The translations under genes were made by a program, and so were the position numbers. From the NCBI GenBank assembly GCA_965261915.1, contig CBDHDW010000013.1, positions 496,001 through 560,000 on the forward strand: 64,000 nucleotides of DNA, read 5' to 3'. Each line of letters starts with the position of its first letter. Positions within the stretch are counted from its first letter, which is position 1. The notes beneath the pieces are model-generated. The model searched no databases. It was not told where the DNA came from and saw nothing but the letters and a program-made list of their open reading frames with translations. Shown here in pieces: positions 18,126 through 27,854 of this stretch. This DNA comes from JAIBDK01 sp965261915 (GTDB lineage: Bacteria > Pseudomonadota > Gammaproteobacteria > Arenicellales > Poriferihabitantaceae).

Positions 18126-18791
18126 ATGACTAATTTCAGCAACATCATCCGCCGCAATCTACGATTGTACTTTCGTAACCCAGGTCAGGTTTTTCAGCCA
18201 GTAATATTTTTCATCATCGTCGTCAGCCTGTTTCCCATGGCTATTTCTCCGGATCCTAACCTGTTAGCCAGCATCGCCGCTGGAGTTATCTGGGTTTGCG
18301 CCCTTTTATCGACTCTGCTGGCAATGGAGAATATCTTTAAACCGGATTACGAAAATGGTTATCTTGAGTTGGTATTTCTGCACTCGTCTTCAACATCGGC
18401 TGCTTCCTTCGCCATGGTGTTGTCACACTGGCTGGTTACCGGTTTACCTCTCATTCTGGTTAGTATTTTATTAGGATTGATGTTGAATCTCGATTCGGGC
18501 GCCTTCCCTGCACTTATCTTTTCGCTACTGATCGGCACACCGGCATTAAGCCTAATGGGTTCCATTGGCGCAGCGCTTACCGTTGGTCTGTCAAGGAGCG
18601 GATTTCTCATCACCCTGATTATTATCCCACTGTATATCCCGGTTTTGATATTTGGTGTCAGTGCAGTAAACGCAACCACAATGGGACAATCACCCGCAAC
18701 AGCGTTGTATTTACTGGGAGCTTTTACCGTACTCGCCGCAACACTATCTCCATTTGCCATCGCTGCCGCAATTAAGCTCAATCTGGACTAA
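18126..18791 (+). CDS. ccmB: Haem exporter permease CcmB
   Basis: 221 residues with six predicted hydrophobic membrane segments and the family start LRLYFRNPGQVFQPVIFF. It is the integral-membrane partner of the CcmA ATPase in the CcmABCD complex of the inner membrane. It begins 15 bp after ccmA and is followed by ccmC after about 100 bp. Confidence 0.95.
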   Translation: MTNFSNIIRRNLRLYFRNPGQVFQPVIFFIIVVSLFPMAISPDPNLLASIAAGVIWVCALLSTLLAMENIFKPDYENGYLELVFLHSSSTSAASFAMVLSHWLVTGLPLILVSILLGLMLNLDSGAFPALIFSLLIGTPALSLMGSIGAALTVGLSRSGFLITLIIIPLYIPVLIFGVSAVNATTMGQSPATALYLLGAFTVLAATLSPFAIAAAIKLNLD

Positions 18792-18893
18792 GAACTTTTC
18801 GACATATCAATAGCCTAAGGGCATGATTCACCAACAGGTATTGGGATAAAATCGCGCCCATGACGTACCTAATCGTGCAGACCTATCAAATCG

Positions 18894-19679
18894 ATGCCAA
18901 ACGAAAATCATAACAAATCATCCACAGCATCTCGCTGGCTGTGGTTTCATCGTTTTGGTTCTCCCACGTATTTTTACGGATTCGCTAACCGATGGTCTCC
19001 TCGTTTTGCACTTGGCAGTCTTTTACTCGCGATTGTGGGGATTTATTGGGGATTGTTTATCGCGCCGCCAGACTACCAGATGGGCGACAGTTACCGCTTA
19101 ATCTATATCCACGTGCCCAGTGCCTGGATGTCCATGTCCATTTACATGGTCATGGCAGTTGCATCGGCGACGGCACTTATCTGGAGGATGAAACTTGGAT
19201 TTATTATCGCCAGAGCTTGCGCCCCAATTGGTGCGATATTTACATTTTGCGCACTACTTACCGGATCCCTTTGGGGAAAACCAACCTGGGGCACATACTG
19301 GATCTGGGATGCCAGACTAACGTCAGAACTGGTTTTGCTGTTTTTGTATCTTGGTTACATTGCTCTGACAAATGCCATAGAGGACCGCCGTGCGGCTTCT
19401 CAGGCCGGTGCAATACTTGCTCTGGTCGGCGTTATTAATATTCCCATTATTCATTATTCGGTGGAGTGGTGGAATACCTTGCATCAGGGGTCTACAGTAA
19501 CCCAGTTTGGCAAACCCACCATGGATACATCGATGTTGATTCCATTGCTAATCATGTTTATCGCAGTCAATCTGTATTTCGCATCGGTAATGCTTTGCAG
19601 AGCGAAAAACATTCTTCTGGACGAAGAGCGACAAACCAGCTGGGTTAAAAACATTGTACAAGCTGCGGCAGATCGGTAA
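18894..19679 (+). CDS. ccmC: Haem-handling protein CcmC
   Basis: 261 residues, six membrane segments, with the tryptophan-rich periplasmic motif WGTYWIWDARLTSELVLLFL that holds haem for transfer to CcmE. Conserved His residues flank it (IHVPSAW and IHYSVEWWNTLHQG). The N-terminus is somewhat extended, with a short polar stretch before the first membrane helix. It acts in the inner membrane and is followed by ccmD after 5 bp. Confidence 0.96.
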   Translation: MPNENHNKSSTASRWLWFHRFGSPTYFYGFANRWSPRFALGSLLLAIVGIYWGLFIAPPDYQMGDSYRLIYIHVPSAWMSMSIYMVMAVASATALIWRMKLGFIIARACAPIGAIFTFCALLTGSLWGKPTWGTYWIWDARLTSELVLLFLYLGYIALTNAIEDRRAASQAGAILALVGVINIPIIHYSVEWWNTLHQGSTVTQFGKPTMDTSMLIPLLIMFIAVNLYFASVMLCRAKNILLDEERQTSWVKNIVQAAADR

Positions 19680-19684
19680 ACGTT

Positions 19685-19849
19685 ATGGTTGAATTTTTAC
19701 ATATGGGTGGTCACGGAATTTATATCTGGCCAGGCTATATCATGAGTTTGGTACTGCTGTTGCTGGGATACATAGTTTCCATCAAAACAACATCCAGAAT
19801 ACTGACTGAGTTAAAGCGTTTTTATAGCCGGATCGATAGAAACAACTGA
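19685..19849 (+). CDS. ccmD: Haem exporter small subunit CcmD
   Basis: 54 codons from ATG at 19685 to TGA at 19847-19849. The product begins MVEFLHMGGHGIYIWPGYIM, has a single membrane helix (SLVLLLLGYIVSI) and ends in a basic cytoplasmic tail, as expected of CcmD. This small subunit is needed for release of holo-CcmE from CcmABC. It lies exactly between ccmC and ccmE, which supports the call despite its size. Confidence 0.93.
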   Translation: MVEFLHMGGHGIYIWPGYIMSLVLLLLGYIVSIKTTSRILTELKRFYSRIDRNN

Positions 19850-19857
19850 TCAACAAA

Positions 19858-20319
19858 ATGCAGCGCACGAGAAAAAAACGACTCATTCTGGTAGGCTTAA
19901 TATTGGGCGGCGTTGCCTTGTCAGCGGCACTCGCACTAACGGCACTAAACCAAAACATCAACCTGTTCTATAGCCCAAGCCAGGTTGCCGCAGCCGTAGC
20001 GCCTAAGAATACGGTGTTTAGATTGGGTGGCATGGTCGTTGATGGAAGCGTCCAACGAAATTCAGAAAATCTAGCGGTACAGTTTGATTTAACCGATACT
20101 GCAGAAACTGTAACCGTAAGGTATAGTGGAATCTTACCCGACCTGTTCCGCGAAGGTCAGGGCATCGTCGCCCTTGGAAGACTGTCAGGAACCCTATTTG
20201 TCGCCGATCAGGTATTAGCTAAACATGATGAAACCTATATGTCTCCCGAAGTTAGTGAAGCACTTAAAGCCGCTAATAAAAAAATACACAATCCTGCGTC
20301 AACCGACTCGACGAATTAA
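19858..20319 (+). CDS. ccmE: Haem chaperone CcmE
   Basis: 153 residues: a basic N-terminus, one membrane anchor (about residues 9-29) and an OB-fold periplasmic domain. The motif LAKHDETYMSPEV carries the haem-binding His123, which bonds covalently to the haem vinyl group, and Tyr127. CcmE takes haem from CcmC and passes it to the CcmF/H lyase. The C-terminal tail after residue 135 is short and polar. Confidence 0.97.
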   Translation: MQRTRKKRLILVGLILGGVALSAALALTALNQNINLFYSPSQVAAAVAPKNTVFRLGGMVVDGSVQRNSENLAVQFDLTDTAETVTVRYSGILPDLFREGQGIVALGRLSGTLFVADQVLAKHDETYMSPEVSEALKAANKKIHNPASTDSTN

Positions 20320-20321
20320 AA

Positions 20322-22280
20322 ATGATACCTGAAATTGGTCATTTTGCACTAATTCTTGCACTCGGCATATCCGTTTTACTGTCCATACTGCCGCTGTATG
20401 GAGCATCTCGCGGCATTGTGAGCTGGATTTCTTTTGCCAAACCGGCAACCCAGGTGCAGTTTTGTCTGGTGCTGGTTGCCTATGGTTGTCTCACGTACAG
20501 CTTTCTTGTCAGTGATTTTTCGATAGCCTATGTTGCGACCCACTCGAACACCCACCTACCCACGATTTACAAGATTTCAGGTGTGTGGGGCGGCCACGAA
20601 GGATCGCTGTTACTATGGATTTTAATTTTGTCCGCATGGTCACTGGCCGTTACAATCTGCTCCAGATCCATACCCGAGGAGATGATCGCCCGTGTATTGG
20701 GTGTTATGGGATTGGTGAGTGTTGGTTTTATGCTGTTTACACTATTTACTTCAAATCCGTTTGCCAGACTATCTCCCTCCCCTATTGAAGGACAGGACCT
20801 GAATCCACTGCTGCAGGATTTTGGCCTGGCGATACACCCTCCGATGCTGTATTTGGGTTACGTTGGGTTTTCGGTACCCTTTGCCTTTGCCATTGCGGCT
20901 TTACTGAGTGGAAGATTTGACGCCGCCTGGGCTCGATGGTCACGGCCGTGGACCAATCTTGCCTGGATGTTTTTAACTATTGGTATTGCGCTGGGTTCCT
21001 GGTGGGCCTACTACGAACTAGGCTGGGGAGGATGGTGGTTTTGGGATCCAGTAGAGAATGCGTCATTCATGCCCTGGTTGATCGGAACAGCACTGATTCA
21101 CTCATTGGCAGCAACGGAAAAGCGCGGGGTATTCAAAGCCTGGACCATATTATTGGCTGTACTGGCGTTTTCCTTATCTTTGCTGGGAACCTTTCTGGTG
21201 CGATCAGGCGTTCTGGTTTCAGTACATTCGTTTGCCACCGATCCGACGCGTGGGCTGTTTATTTTGATATTTCTGGGTATTGTCGTCGGCGGCTCTTTGC
21301 TACTGTATGCGTGGCGTGCACCAGCCATTGTAAGTGCGGTTAAATTTCGTACGATTTCGCGCGAATCCGCAATATTGTTGAATAATATTATTTTTGGGGT
21401 TTTGTGCTTCTCTGTACTATTAGGCACGCTTTACCCGTTGATACTCGATGCACTTGGGCTCGGTAAAATTTCTGTTGGCCCGCCCTATTTTGATTTTATG
21501 TTCAAAATCATCGGATTCCCGCTAGCGTTCGTGGCGGGTGTTGGTACATTGCTGCACTGGAAGAAAGATCAGATCAAACGAATACAAACGCCATTAATCC
21601 GGATCGTCGTACCCGCGCTTGCATTGGCTCTTTTCCTTTCCCATTATCTCGGAGGAATCACCATTGGATCGACTGCTGGCATTTTTTGCGGTACCGCGAT
21701 TGGAATGTTCAGCATAAAAATCATTTCGGATCGATGCAAACAACCTGGCATCATTCGAGGATTAACTGCGACACCAAGGGGTGTTTACGGTATGGCCGTT
21801 GCACATTTTGGTATGGGCATGTTTATCATCGGCGTAACCGTAACCAACGTCTACAGCATCGAACAAGACGTTCGTCTCGCCCCAGGAGAACAGTTTACCA
21901 TTGACCAATATCAATTTTCATTTGACAATTTAGAAAGTATTCCCGGTCCGAATTATCAGGCGATCCGGGGCAGTTTTTCGGTTACCGATGGGGAAAATAA
22001 CCAGATTTCTCTCTATCCCGAAAAGCGCACCTATCTTGTACAAAAAAATCCGATGACCGAAGCGGCAATTGACCCCGGCTTTACGCGTGATCTATATATT
22101 GCACTGGGTGAACCGTTGGATCAGGGCAACGCCTGGGCAGTCAGGTTATACTACAAACCGTTTATCAGATGGATCTGGCTGGGAGCGATACTGATGGCCC
22201 TGGGTGGGCTTCTTGGAGCCGCTGACCGCCGCTACATGAAGTCGGTAAAACTTGAAAGAATAATTCCCGCCGTTTCCTGA
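20322..22280 (+). CDS. ccmF: Haem lyase subunit CcmF
   Basis: 652 residues with many membrane segments. It carries the WWD-type haem motif (WGGWWFWDPVENASFMPW, about residues 236-253) and the earlier GVWGGHEGSLLLW segment. With CcmH/CcmI it forms the lyase that joins haem to the CXXCH cysteines of apocytochromes c on the periplasmic side. It starts two bases after the ccmE stop and ends two bases before ccmG, so translational coupling is likely. Confidence 0.97.
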   Translation: MIPEIGHFALILALGISVLLSILPLYGASRGIVSWISFAKPATQVQFCLVLVAYGCLTYSFLVSDFSIAYVATHSNTHLPTIYKISGVWGGHEGSLLLWILILSAWSLAVTICSRSIPEEMIARVLGVMGLVSVGFMLFTLFTSNPFARLSPSPIEGQDLNPLLQDFGLAIHPPMLYLGYVGFSVPFAFAIAALLSGRFDAAWARWSRPWTNLAWMFLTIGIALGSWWAYYELGWGGWWFWDPVENASFMPWLIGTALIHSLAATEKRGVFKAWTILLAVLAFSLSLLGTFLVRSGVLVSVHSFATDPTRGLFILIFLGIVVGGSLLLYAWRAPAIVSAVKFRTISRESAILLNNIIFGVLCFSVLLGTLYPLILDALGLGKISVGPPYFDFMFKIIGFPLAFVAGVGTLLHWKKDQIKRIQTPLIRIVVPALALALFLSHYLGGITIGSTAGIFCGTAIGMFSIKIISDRCKQPGIIRGLTATPRGVYGMAVAHFGMGMFIIGVTVTNVYSIEQDVRLAPGEQFTIDQYQFSFDNLESIPGPNYQAIRGSFSVTDGENNQISLYPEKRTYLVQKNPMTEAAIDPGFTRDLYIALGEPLDQGNAWAVRLYYKPFIRWIWLGAILMALGGLLGAADRRYMKSVKLERIIPAVS

Positions 22281-22282
22281 AA

Positions 22283-22858
22283 ATGCGGTTCTCCAGCAAA
22301 AAAGCATTGTTACCCTTTGCGGTTTTTATGGCAATTTCAGTTTTCCTCGCTATTGGTTTGACACTAAATCCACGTGAAATCCCCTCGCCTTTTATTGGAA
22401 AGCCAGCACCTGCATTTGATTTACCAGCACTTCATGTTTATCAACAAGGATCAGAAATCAAGCTGGATGGTCGAATCAGCAATAAGCAACTGGAAAATCA
22501 GGTTTGGGTTCTCAATGTTTGGGCATCCTGGTGCGTTGCCTGCTTGCAGGAGCACCCCTTGCTAAATCAACTATCCCTGGCATATAATTTTCCACTTGTG
22601 GGTTTCAATTACAAGGATGATCCGGTTGATGCCGTCAACTGGTTGAATCAACATGGTAATCCATACGATTACATTGGAGCAGATATGGATGGCCAAACCG
22701 GAATTGAATTTGGTGTATATGGCGTACCTGAAACCTTCGTCATTGACAAATCCGGCGTGATTCGCATGAAACATATCGGCCCTTTGTCAGAAGCTGATAT
22801 CGAACAAAGCTTGCTACCATTGTTATTCGATTTGCAGAACAACCGTGAGCCGTTGTGA
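22283..22858 (+). CDS. ccmG: Thiol:disulfide interchange protein CcmG (DsbE)
   Basis: 191 residues: N-terminal membrane anchor and a periplasmic thioredoxin fold with the redox motif WCVAC (Cys84 and Cys87). The cis-Pro region GVYGVPETFVID is also present. It keeps the apocytochrome cysteines reduced before haem attachment. It lies between ccmF and ccmH with gaps of two and three bases. Confidence 0.96.
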   Translation: MRFSSKKALLPFAVFMAISVFLAIGLTLNPREIPSPFIGKPAPAFDLPALHVYQQGSEIKLDGRISNKQLENQVWVLNVWASWCVACLQEHPLLNQLSLAYNFPLVGFNYKDDPVDAVNWLNQHGNPYDYIGADMDGQTGIEFGVYGVPETFVIDKSGVIRMKHIGPLSEADIEQSLLPLLFDLQNNREPL

Positions 22859-22861
22859 GTC

Positions 22862-23359
22862 ATGCTGAGTATCGATACACGCCCTATGATGATGGTTGCC
22901 TCAGCAATCACCATGCTCACTATTTTTGTCTCTGCCCTGAATTCTCTCCAGGCAAACCAGACTCTGGAAGCGTTTGAAGATCCACATAAACAAGCGCTGT
23001 ATATACGACTAACCAAAGAACTTCGCTGTCTGGTATGCCAAAACCAAAACCTTGCGGATTCAAACGCAGATCTTGCCAAAGACTTACGCAAAAAATCTTA
23101 CGAAATGGTTGATCAGGGTAAAAGCTACCAGCAAATTGTGGAGTTTATGGTTACCCGATACGGTGATTTTGTTTTGTACAAACCGCCATTTAAGTCAACG
23201 ACGCTATTACTTTGGCTGTCGCCATTTTTGTTAGTGATATTCATTGTTCTGGCGATCATCAGGCAAAAGAAAGCAACCAAACCGAATGAAGCTTCTCTAA
23301 CTCAGAAGCAGATCAATGAAGCTAAGGCGCTCATCGAAAAGGAACGTAATCGCCAATGA
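22862..23359 (+). CDS. ccmH: Cytochrome c maturation thioreductase CcmH
   Basis: 165 residues with an N-terminal hydrophobic segment, the LRCLVCQNQNLADSNADLA motif (Cys56 and Cys59) and a C-terminal membrane helix near residues 117-138. It reduces apocytochrome thiols and is part of the haem lyase. The separate CcmI gene that follows shows this is the split CcmH/CcmI arrangement rather than the fused E. coli type. It overlaps ccmI by four bases (ATGA). Confidence 0.96.
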   Translation: MLSIDTRPMMMVASAITMLTIFVSALNSLQANQTLEAFEDPHKQALYIRLTKELRCLVCQNQNLADSNADLAKDLRKKSYEMVDQGKSYQQIVEFMVTRYGDFVLYKPPFKSTTLLLWLSPFLLVIFIVLAIIRQKKATKPNEASLTQKQINEAKALIEKERNRQ

Positions 23360-24582
23360 CATTTTATCTTATCGCTTTCATTTTTTGCCTACTGGCAGTG
23401 GTCTATATTTCCCCGGCACTGCTTAGCAGACGTTCAATACGATTAGACGATTCAGTAAAACAAAATGCGTTAATCGCAAATCAAAGATTAAACGAGTTGG
23501 ATAAGCATGCGATTGCTGGAGACACAACGACGCAAATTGGAACTGACGAAAAATTAGAAATCGAAACTGCCCTGGCCACAGATATAGCCGGAATCAAGTC
23601 TGTGTACTATCGAAAGATACCGTTTTTTTACTCTGCCATTTGGGTTGTTGTTTTTCTTTCGATAAGCGCATTCACCTATTCGTATCTGGGATCACCGCAT
23701 TTGCTGGATAGCCATCCCGGTATTTCAACGGCAGAAAACACAACACCGGACATAGGCATCCTAATTCAACAGCTGGAAACCAGACTGGCCGAAGAACCTG
23801 ACAATCCACGTGGGTGGGAACTTGCTGGCCGAACATATATGAGCATGGGGAGTTACGAAAAAGCAGAGCATGCCTACAGCAGACTAAATGCTCTGGAGTC
23901 TGGAAATACAGACTTTCTTGCCGCTTTGGCTGATGCATCGATTATGGCTAATGGAAATTCATATACGCCTACCGCGCAAGCAGCAATTTCTCAGGCTTTG
24001 CAGCTTAACCCACGCCATATCAACAGTTTGTGGATTGCCGGGCTCGGCACCGGCAGTCTCGGAGACAACCAGGAGGCAATTGACTACTTTGAAAAGTTAA
24101 AACCCTTGCTCGCTGGCGACGAAGAGGCCTTATTAAATCTGGAGCAACTTATTGCCGAAAACCGAAGTCGACTAGCAAATCAACCAGAGGCGACACCGGT
24201 TGAACAAACAACGAGTGGAAAGATTATTAAGGTGGAAGTTTCTCTGGCAAACAGTATTCAAAACCGAATCAACGGAGACGAAATGGTTTTCGTTATTGCA
24301 CGTGCAAGAACCGGCCCTGCAGCACCGCTTGCTGTACAGAAATTTAGTGTTCAAGAGCTACCGAAATCTGTTTCCCTAACGGCGGAAATGGCGATGATAT
24401 CTGGAATGGATATCGATTCGTTCCATGAAATTGAAGTACTGTCACGTGTATCAAAAACCGGTGAGCCACGAGCTCGAAACGGTGACTTTCAATCTGATGT
24501 AAAGCTGCTTATCGGAAGTGAAACTGACCAACCAGTCTTGCTTGATATTGCCTTTCCGGTCGAAGTCGTCAAAGAGAATTAG
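23356..24582 (+). CDS. ccmI: Cytochrome c biogenesis protein CcmI
   Basis: 408 residues with two N-terminal membrane helices separated by a cytoplasmic loop, then a periplasmic TPR region (about residues 135-270, with NPRGWELAGRTYMSMGSYEKA as a clear repeat) and a C-terminal domain. It chaperones apocytochromes c to the lyase by binding their C-terminal helix. It is the last gene of the ccm operon. Its stop codon abuts the stop of the convergent bactofilin gene with no spacer. Confidence 0.93.
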   Translation: MTFYLIAFIFCLLAVVYISPALLSRRSIRLDDSVKQNALIANQRLNELDKHAIAGDTTTQIGTDEKLEIETALATDIAGIKSVYYRKIPFFYSAIWVVVFLSISAFTYSYLGSPHLLDSHPGISTAENTTPDIGILIQQLETRLAEEPDNPRGWELAGRTYMSMGSYEKAEHAYSRLNALESGNTDFLAALADASIMANGNSYTPTAQAAISQALQLNPRHINSLWIAGLGTGSLGDNQEAIDYFEKLKPLLAGDEEALLNLEQLIAENRSRLANQPEATPVEQTTSGKIIKVEVSLANSIQNRINGDEMVFVIARARTGPAAPLAVQKFSVQELPKSVSLTAEMAMISGMDIDSFHEIEVLSRVSKTGEPRARNGDFQSDVKLLIGSETDQPVLLDIAFPVEVVKEN

Positions 24583-25020
24583 CTAAGCGTTGTAACTGTC
24601 GCTCTGCTGACTATCAGAATCTTCATTGCTGTCAGAAAAACCAACAATTTTGCTCGCAGCTTCATCTCCGTTTTTACGAATACTTTCACCCTGAAAAGAA
24701 CTTCCAGAATCGATTGTCAGATTCGTTGCTGTGAGTTTCCCCTGTGCTTCCCCACCTGAAGTGAGTTCAATAGAATCACAATCTGCATTGCCAATAAACG
24801 TTCCTGTTACGATAAAGGAATTGGCTTTTAGATCACTATTAACCTGTCCGGATTGACCGATCTTCACCGTTGACGTAGAAACAATTTCTGCGTCAACGAC
24901 ACCATCGATATGCAGTTCACATTCGATTTCTATTTTACCTGAGATCCGGGATCCAGCAGCGATAGTTGTAATGTTTGATGAGTAATCTGTTTGTTGATCA
25001 GACTTATTAAAGATGGCCAT
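24583..25020 (-). CDS. Bactofilin (polymer-forming cytoskeletal protein)
   Basis: 145 residues. The central beta-helical bactofilin domain has repeats such as SRISGKIEIECELHIDGVV and GQVNSDLKANSFIVTGTFIG. The tails are polar and disordered, and the C-terminus is Ser/Asp/Gln-rich. Bactofilins form nucleotide-free filaments and often recruit wall hydrolases. The ATG at 25020 (MAIFNKSD) is preferred over longer starts. The first 91 bp overlap the end of the upstream M23 peptidase gene in another frame. Confidence 0.93.
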   Translation of the reverse strand: MAIFNKSDQQTDYSSNITTIAAGSRISGKIEIECELHIDGVVDAEIVSTSTVKIGQSGQVNSDLKANSFIVTGTFIGNADCDSIELTSGGEAQGKLTATNLTIDSGSSFQGESIRKNGDEAASKIVGFSDSNEDSDSQQSDSYNA

Positions 25021-26021
25021 TTTATACCTCTTACTTGTGTAAATATTTCGTTGGTGCCGAATTCCCATTTGAGAAATTCATGGGGATCTGTGGCTTTGCC
25101 AAGATAACGAATTTCATAGTGTAAATGGGGTGCGCTGCTTCTGCCGGTGTTTCCACTCAATCCGATCAAACCCCCTTTGTGGACAACATCCCCCGGCGCA
25201 ACGAGCATTTTATCCAGGTGAGAATATCTTGTTTCAAATCCAAAATTGTGCAGCACTACGATACGATTGCCGCTTAACTCAGAATAGTCAGTATTCGCCA
25301 CAAATCCATCTGCCGTTGCAAAGATTTTGTCTCCGGTTCTTGCGCGGATATCTACTCCTTTATGAAATGAATTCACTTTGGTGACAGGATGCTTGCGTTT
25401 ACCAAATCCGCTGGTAATTTTTAACGCTTTTGTTGGATAACCGCTGGGGATACTGTCATGTAATATCCGTTCCTGACTTGCGGTCAGGCTCGCCAGCTCC
25501 ACTCGGCTTGCAATATCCAGGTCGGATTCTTCGTCAACTTCATGGTCGAGGCCAATTACACCCTCTATTTGCTCTACCCGGCTATCAATAACGGTATACT
25601 GTTGTTCCTTGGCGTTATAAAACTCGCCAATTATCTGAATACGTTCTTCAAGGGTAAAATTGTCATCTCCGGTATCAACACCGGTCAACCGTTCAATTTC
25701 TACCAGCTCATGGCTAATCAGCTCAACCTGCGTTTGATGGAAGCTAAGAATCTGATTCAATTTATCTTCGCGAGCGGCGATAGTTTGATTTAATTTGGAA
25801 TTTTCCGAATCAAACGCCAGTAGTTGTGTTTGCAGATTTTGATGATTCGAAAAAAGTGAATTATAGTTTTGCCGTTGGAAATAATTTCCTGCAAACGAAC
25901 CGGTCACGATCAACGACGCAATGGCGACACACATTAAAGCATTTCGCTTGAACGAAGCGCTTAGAAAAAAATGCTTTGAGCCAAACGAATCCGATACGGT
26001 GACAGAATAATATTTCTTCAT
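24930..26021 (-). CDS. M23-family (LytM) metallopeptidase, membrane-anchored
   Basis: 363 residues starting MKKYYSVTVSD at 26021; the frame opens earlier but without family-like residues. A membrane helix (about 34-54) is followed by a long coiled coil (about 60-120) and the M23 domain with zinc ligands in HKGVDIRA and PHLHYEI. Probably a periplasmic peptidoglycan endopeptidase. It pairs with bactofilin, as in other bacteria where bactofilin positions such an enzyme in shaping cells. The C-terminal 30 residues (RGIKWPSLISLINKQ and on) are encoded inside the bactofilin start region. Confidence 0.9.
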   Translation of the reverse strand: MKKYYSVTVSDSFGSKHFFLSASFKRNALMCVAIASLIVTGSFAGNYFQRQNYNSLFSNHQNLQTQLLAFDSENSKLNQTIAAREDKLNQILSFHQTQVELISHELVEIERLTGVDTGDDNFTLEERIQIIGEFYNAKEQQYTVIDSRVEQIEGVIGLDHEVDEESDLDIASRVELASLTASQERILHDSIPSGYPTKALKITSGFGKRKHPVTKVNSFHKGVDIRARTGDKIFATADGFVANTDYSELSGNRIVVLHNFGFETRYSHLDKMLVAPGDVVHKGGLIGLSGNTGRSSAPHLHYEIRYLGKATDPHEFLKWEFGTNEIFTQVRGIKWPSLISLINKQITHQTLQLSLLDPGSQVK

Positions 26022-26256
26022 GCGTTTTGAATTTAAATTGGTACAGCCTGCTCTGATTCCGGGTAATACAGGCCTCCAATCCATCCCTGATGGATACCCG
26101 GTCAGCAAGGATACCTGATTTCACTACCGAGTTAAACCGGGTTTGGGCTTTTAAGCCATAAAACATACCCTTTCGCACTATTTTTACGCCATCTCGCATA
26201 TAATCCGCCAAAATTAAATACAATCACCGCAATCTCTACACTGAATTTAGCCAAAC

Positions 26257-27084
26257 ATGAAAGAACTTGAATCTATTATTGAACAGACCTGGGAAGTTCG
26301 CAGCGAAATAACCCCTAAATCCGTTGATCCTGCTGTGAAACAGGCGATCCTTGAATCGGTCAACCTGCTTGACAGCGGACAAGCACGAGTGGCTGAGCCA
26401 GACGGGGACGGCTGGAAAGTTAATCAGTGGCTAAAAATGGCAGTACTCCTCTCTTTCAGGATCGAAGAAAACCGGGTAATGCAATCCGGTCTGAACCAGT
26501 ACTACGATAAGGTTAGTACGAAATTTGAAGATTTCACACCGCAAATGTTTGCCGAAAGCGGGTTCAGGGTTGTTCCGCCAGCTGTAGTCAGAAAAGGCGC
26601 GTATATCGCCAACGACGTTGTGCTGATGCCAAGTTACGTCAATATTGGGGCCTACGTAGGCGAAAAAACCATGGTCGATACCTGGGCTACAGTGGGTTCC
26701 TGCGCTCAAATTGGTGCAAACGTTCACTTATCCGGTGGTGTCGGAATTGGCGGCGTACTTGAACCGTTACAGGCATCGCCAACCATAATTGAAGATAATT
26801 GCTTCATTGGCGCCAGAAGCGAAGTCGTGGAAGGCGTGATCGTCGGTAAGGGTTCTGTCGTTTCCATGGGAGTCTATATTGGGCAAAGTACCAGAATTTT
26901 CGATCGTGCCAGCGGTGAAATTTCTTATGGCTATATCCCGCCCGGATCAGTGGTTGTGTCGGGTTCCATTCCTGCTAAAGACGGCTCCCACAGTTTGTAT
27001 TGCGCTGTAATCGTAAAAACGGTGGACGAAAAAACCCGCAGTAAGGTGGGAATCAACGAACTTGTCAGGAATATTGACGAGTAG
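26257..27084 (+). CDS. dapD: Tetrahydrodipicolinate N-succinyltransferase
   Basis: 275 residues, the usual length. It catalyses succinyl transfer to tetrahydrodipicolinate in the lysine/diaminopimelate pathway. The C-terminal left-handed beta helix has hexapeptide repeats (for example GAYIANDVVLMPSYVNIGAYVGEKTMVDTW, shown here as the region around residues 113-142) and the GGVGIGGVLEPLQ segment. A TATAAT hexamer at 26199-26204 could be the -10 of its promoter, but no good -35 is visible. It stands divergent from the M23-bactofilin pair. Confidence 0.97.
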   Translation: MKELESIIEQTWEVRSEITPKSVDPAVKQAILESVNLLDSGQARVAEPDGDGWKVNQWLKMAVLLSFRIEENRVMQSGLNQYYDKVSTKFEDFTPQMFAESGFRVVPPAVVRKGAYIANDVVLMPSYVNIGAYVGEKTMVDTWATVGSCAQIGANVHLSGGVGIGGVLEPLQASPTIIEDNCFIGARSEVVEGVIVGKGSVVSMGVYIGQSTRIFDRASGEISYGYIPPGSVVVSGSIPAKDGSHSLYCAVIVKTVDEKTRSKVGINELVRNIDE

Positions 27085-27090
27085 CCAAAA

Positions 27091-27831
27091 ATGTCTTTTC
27101 ACTATCAAATGATCGCTGCGACAGATGTTGGGCAGGTTCGTGCTGTGAATGAAGACAGTTTGAGAATTATTCCGCAAATTAACCTTGCTGTTGTCGCTGA
27201 CGGAATGGGCGGACATAAAGCCGGTGATATTGCCAGTCGAATGGCGGTGAACTCTGTGTGCGACCACTTTCAGGAACAGGCACTAATAAGTGATGCAATG
27301 GGCTTTGAAAATGCAGACAGCATCGTGGCGGGTGCTTTCGCATTGGCGAATAGTCAGGTCTATGCACATTCACACCAGATTTCCGCTTGCGAAGGTATGG
27401 GTACAACCCTGATTGCCTGTTCTTGTTCGCCCCAGCAAATTCATATTGGTCACATCGGTGATTCCAGAGCATACCGTTATTCGCACGGAGAACTAAGTCA
27501 GCTAACTATCGATCATACGCTCGCCACAGAACTAGCCGTCGACACCCCTGAGTGGGACCTACCCGCTTACAGTCATCACGTACTAAGAAAGGCTCTGGGT
27601 ATCGAGGCCAGATGCGCTCCCGATTTTTTCACCGTGGAACCAGAAGAGAAACAAATATACCTGGTATGTTCCGATGGGCTAACCGGGGTGTTGTCAGATC
27701 AGGAAATATCGACAATTCTTGCGTTAAAAGCACACCAGCCTGAACAGTGTCTGGAAAAAATGATCGAAGCCTGTCTCGACGGTGGTGCACCCGATAACGT
27801 ATCAATCGTCTTGATTTACGTTTCCAACTAA
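27091..27831 (+). CDS. PP2C-type serine/threonine protein phosphatase
   Basis: 246 residues with the PPM signature motifs: VRAVNEDSL, VADGMGGHKAGDIAS, HIGDSRAYR, CSDGLTGVL and GAPDNVSIVLI. The metal-binding Asp residues lie in DGMGG and the final DN. It resembles stand-alone bacterial phosphatases (Stp/PrpC type) that reverse Hanks-type kinases. No partner kinase lies in the window, so its target is unknown. It starts six bases after dapD and probably shares its transcript. Confidence 0.93.
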   Translation: MSFHYQMIAATDVGQVRAVNEDSLRIIPQINLAVVADGMGGHKAGDIASRMAVNSVCDHFQEQALISDAMGFENADSIVAGAFALANSQVYAHSHQISACEGMGTTLIACSCSPQQIHIGHIGDSRAYRYSHGELSQLTIDHTLATELAVDTPEWDLPAYSHHVLRKALGIEARCAPDFFTVEPEEKQIYLVCSDGLTGVLSDQEISTILALKAHQPEQCLEKMIEACLDGGAPDNVSIVLIYVSN

Positions 27832-27854
27832 TACTGAATACAAAGACTGCTCCA

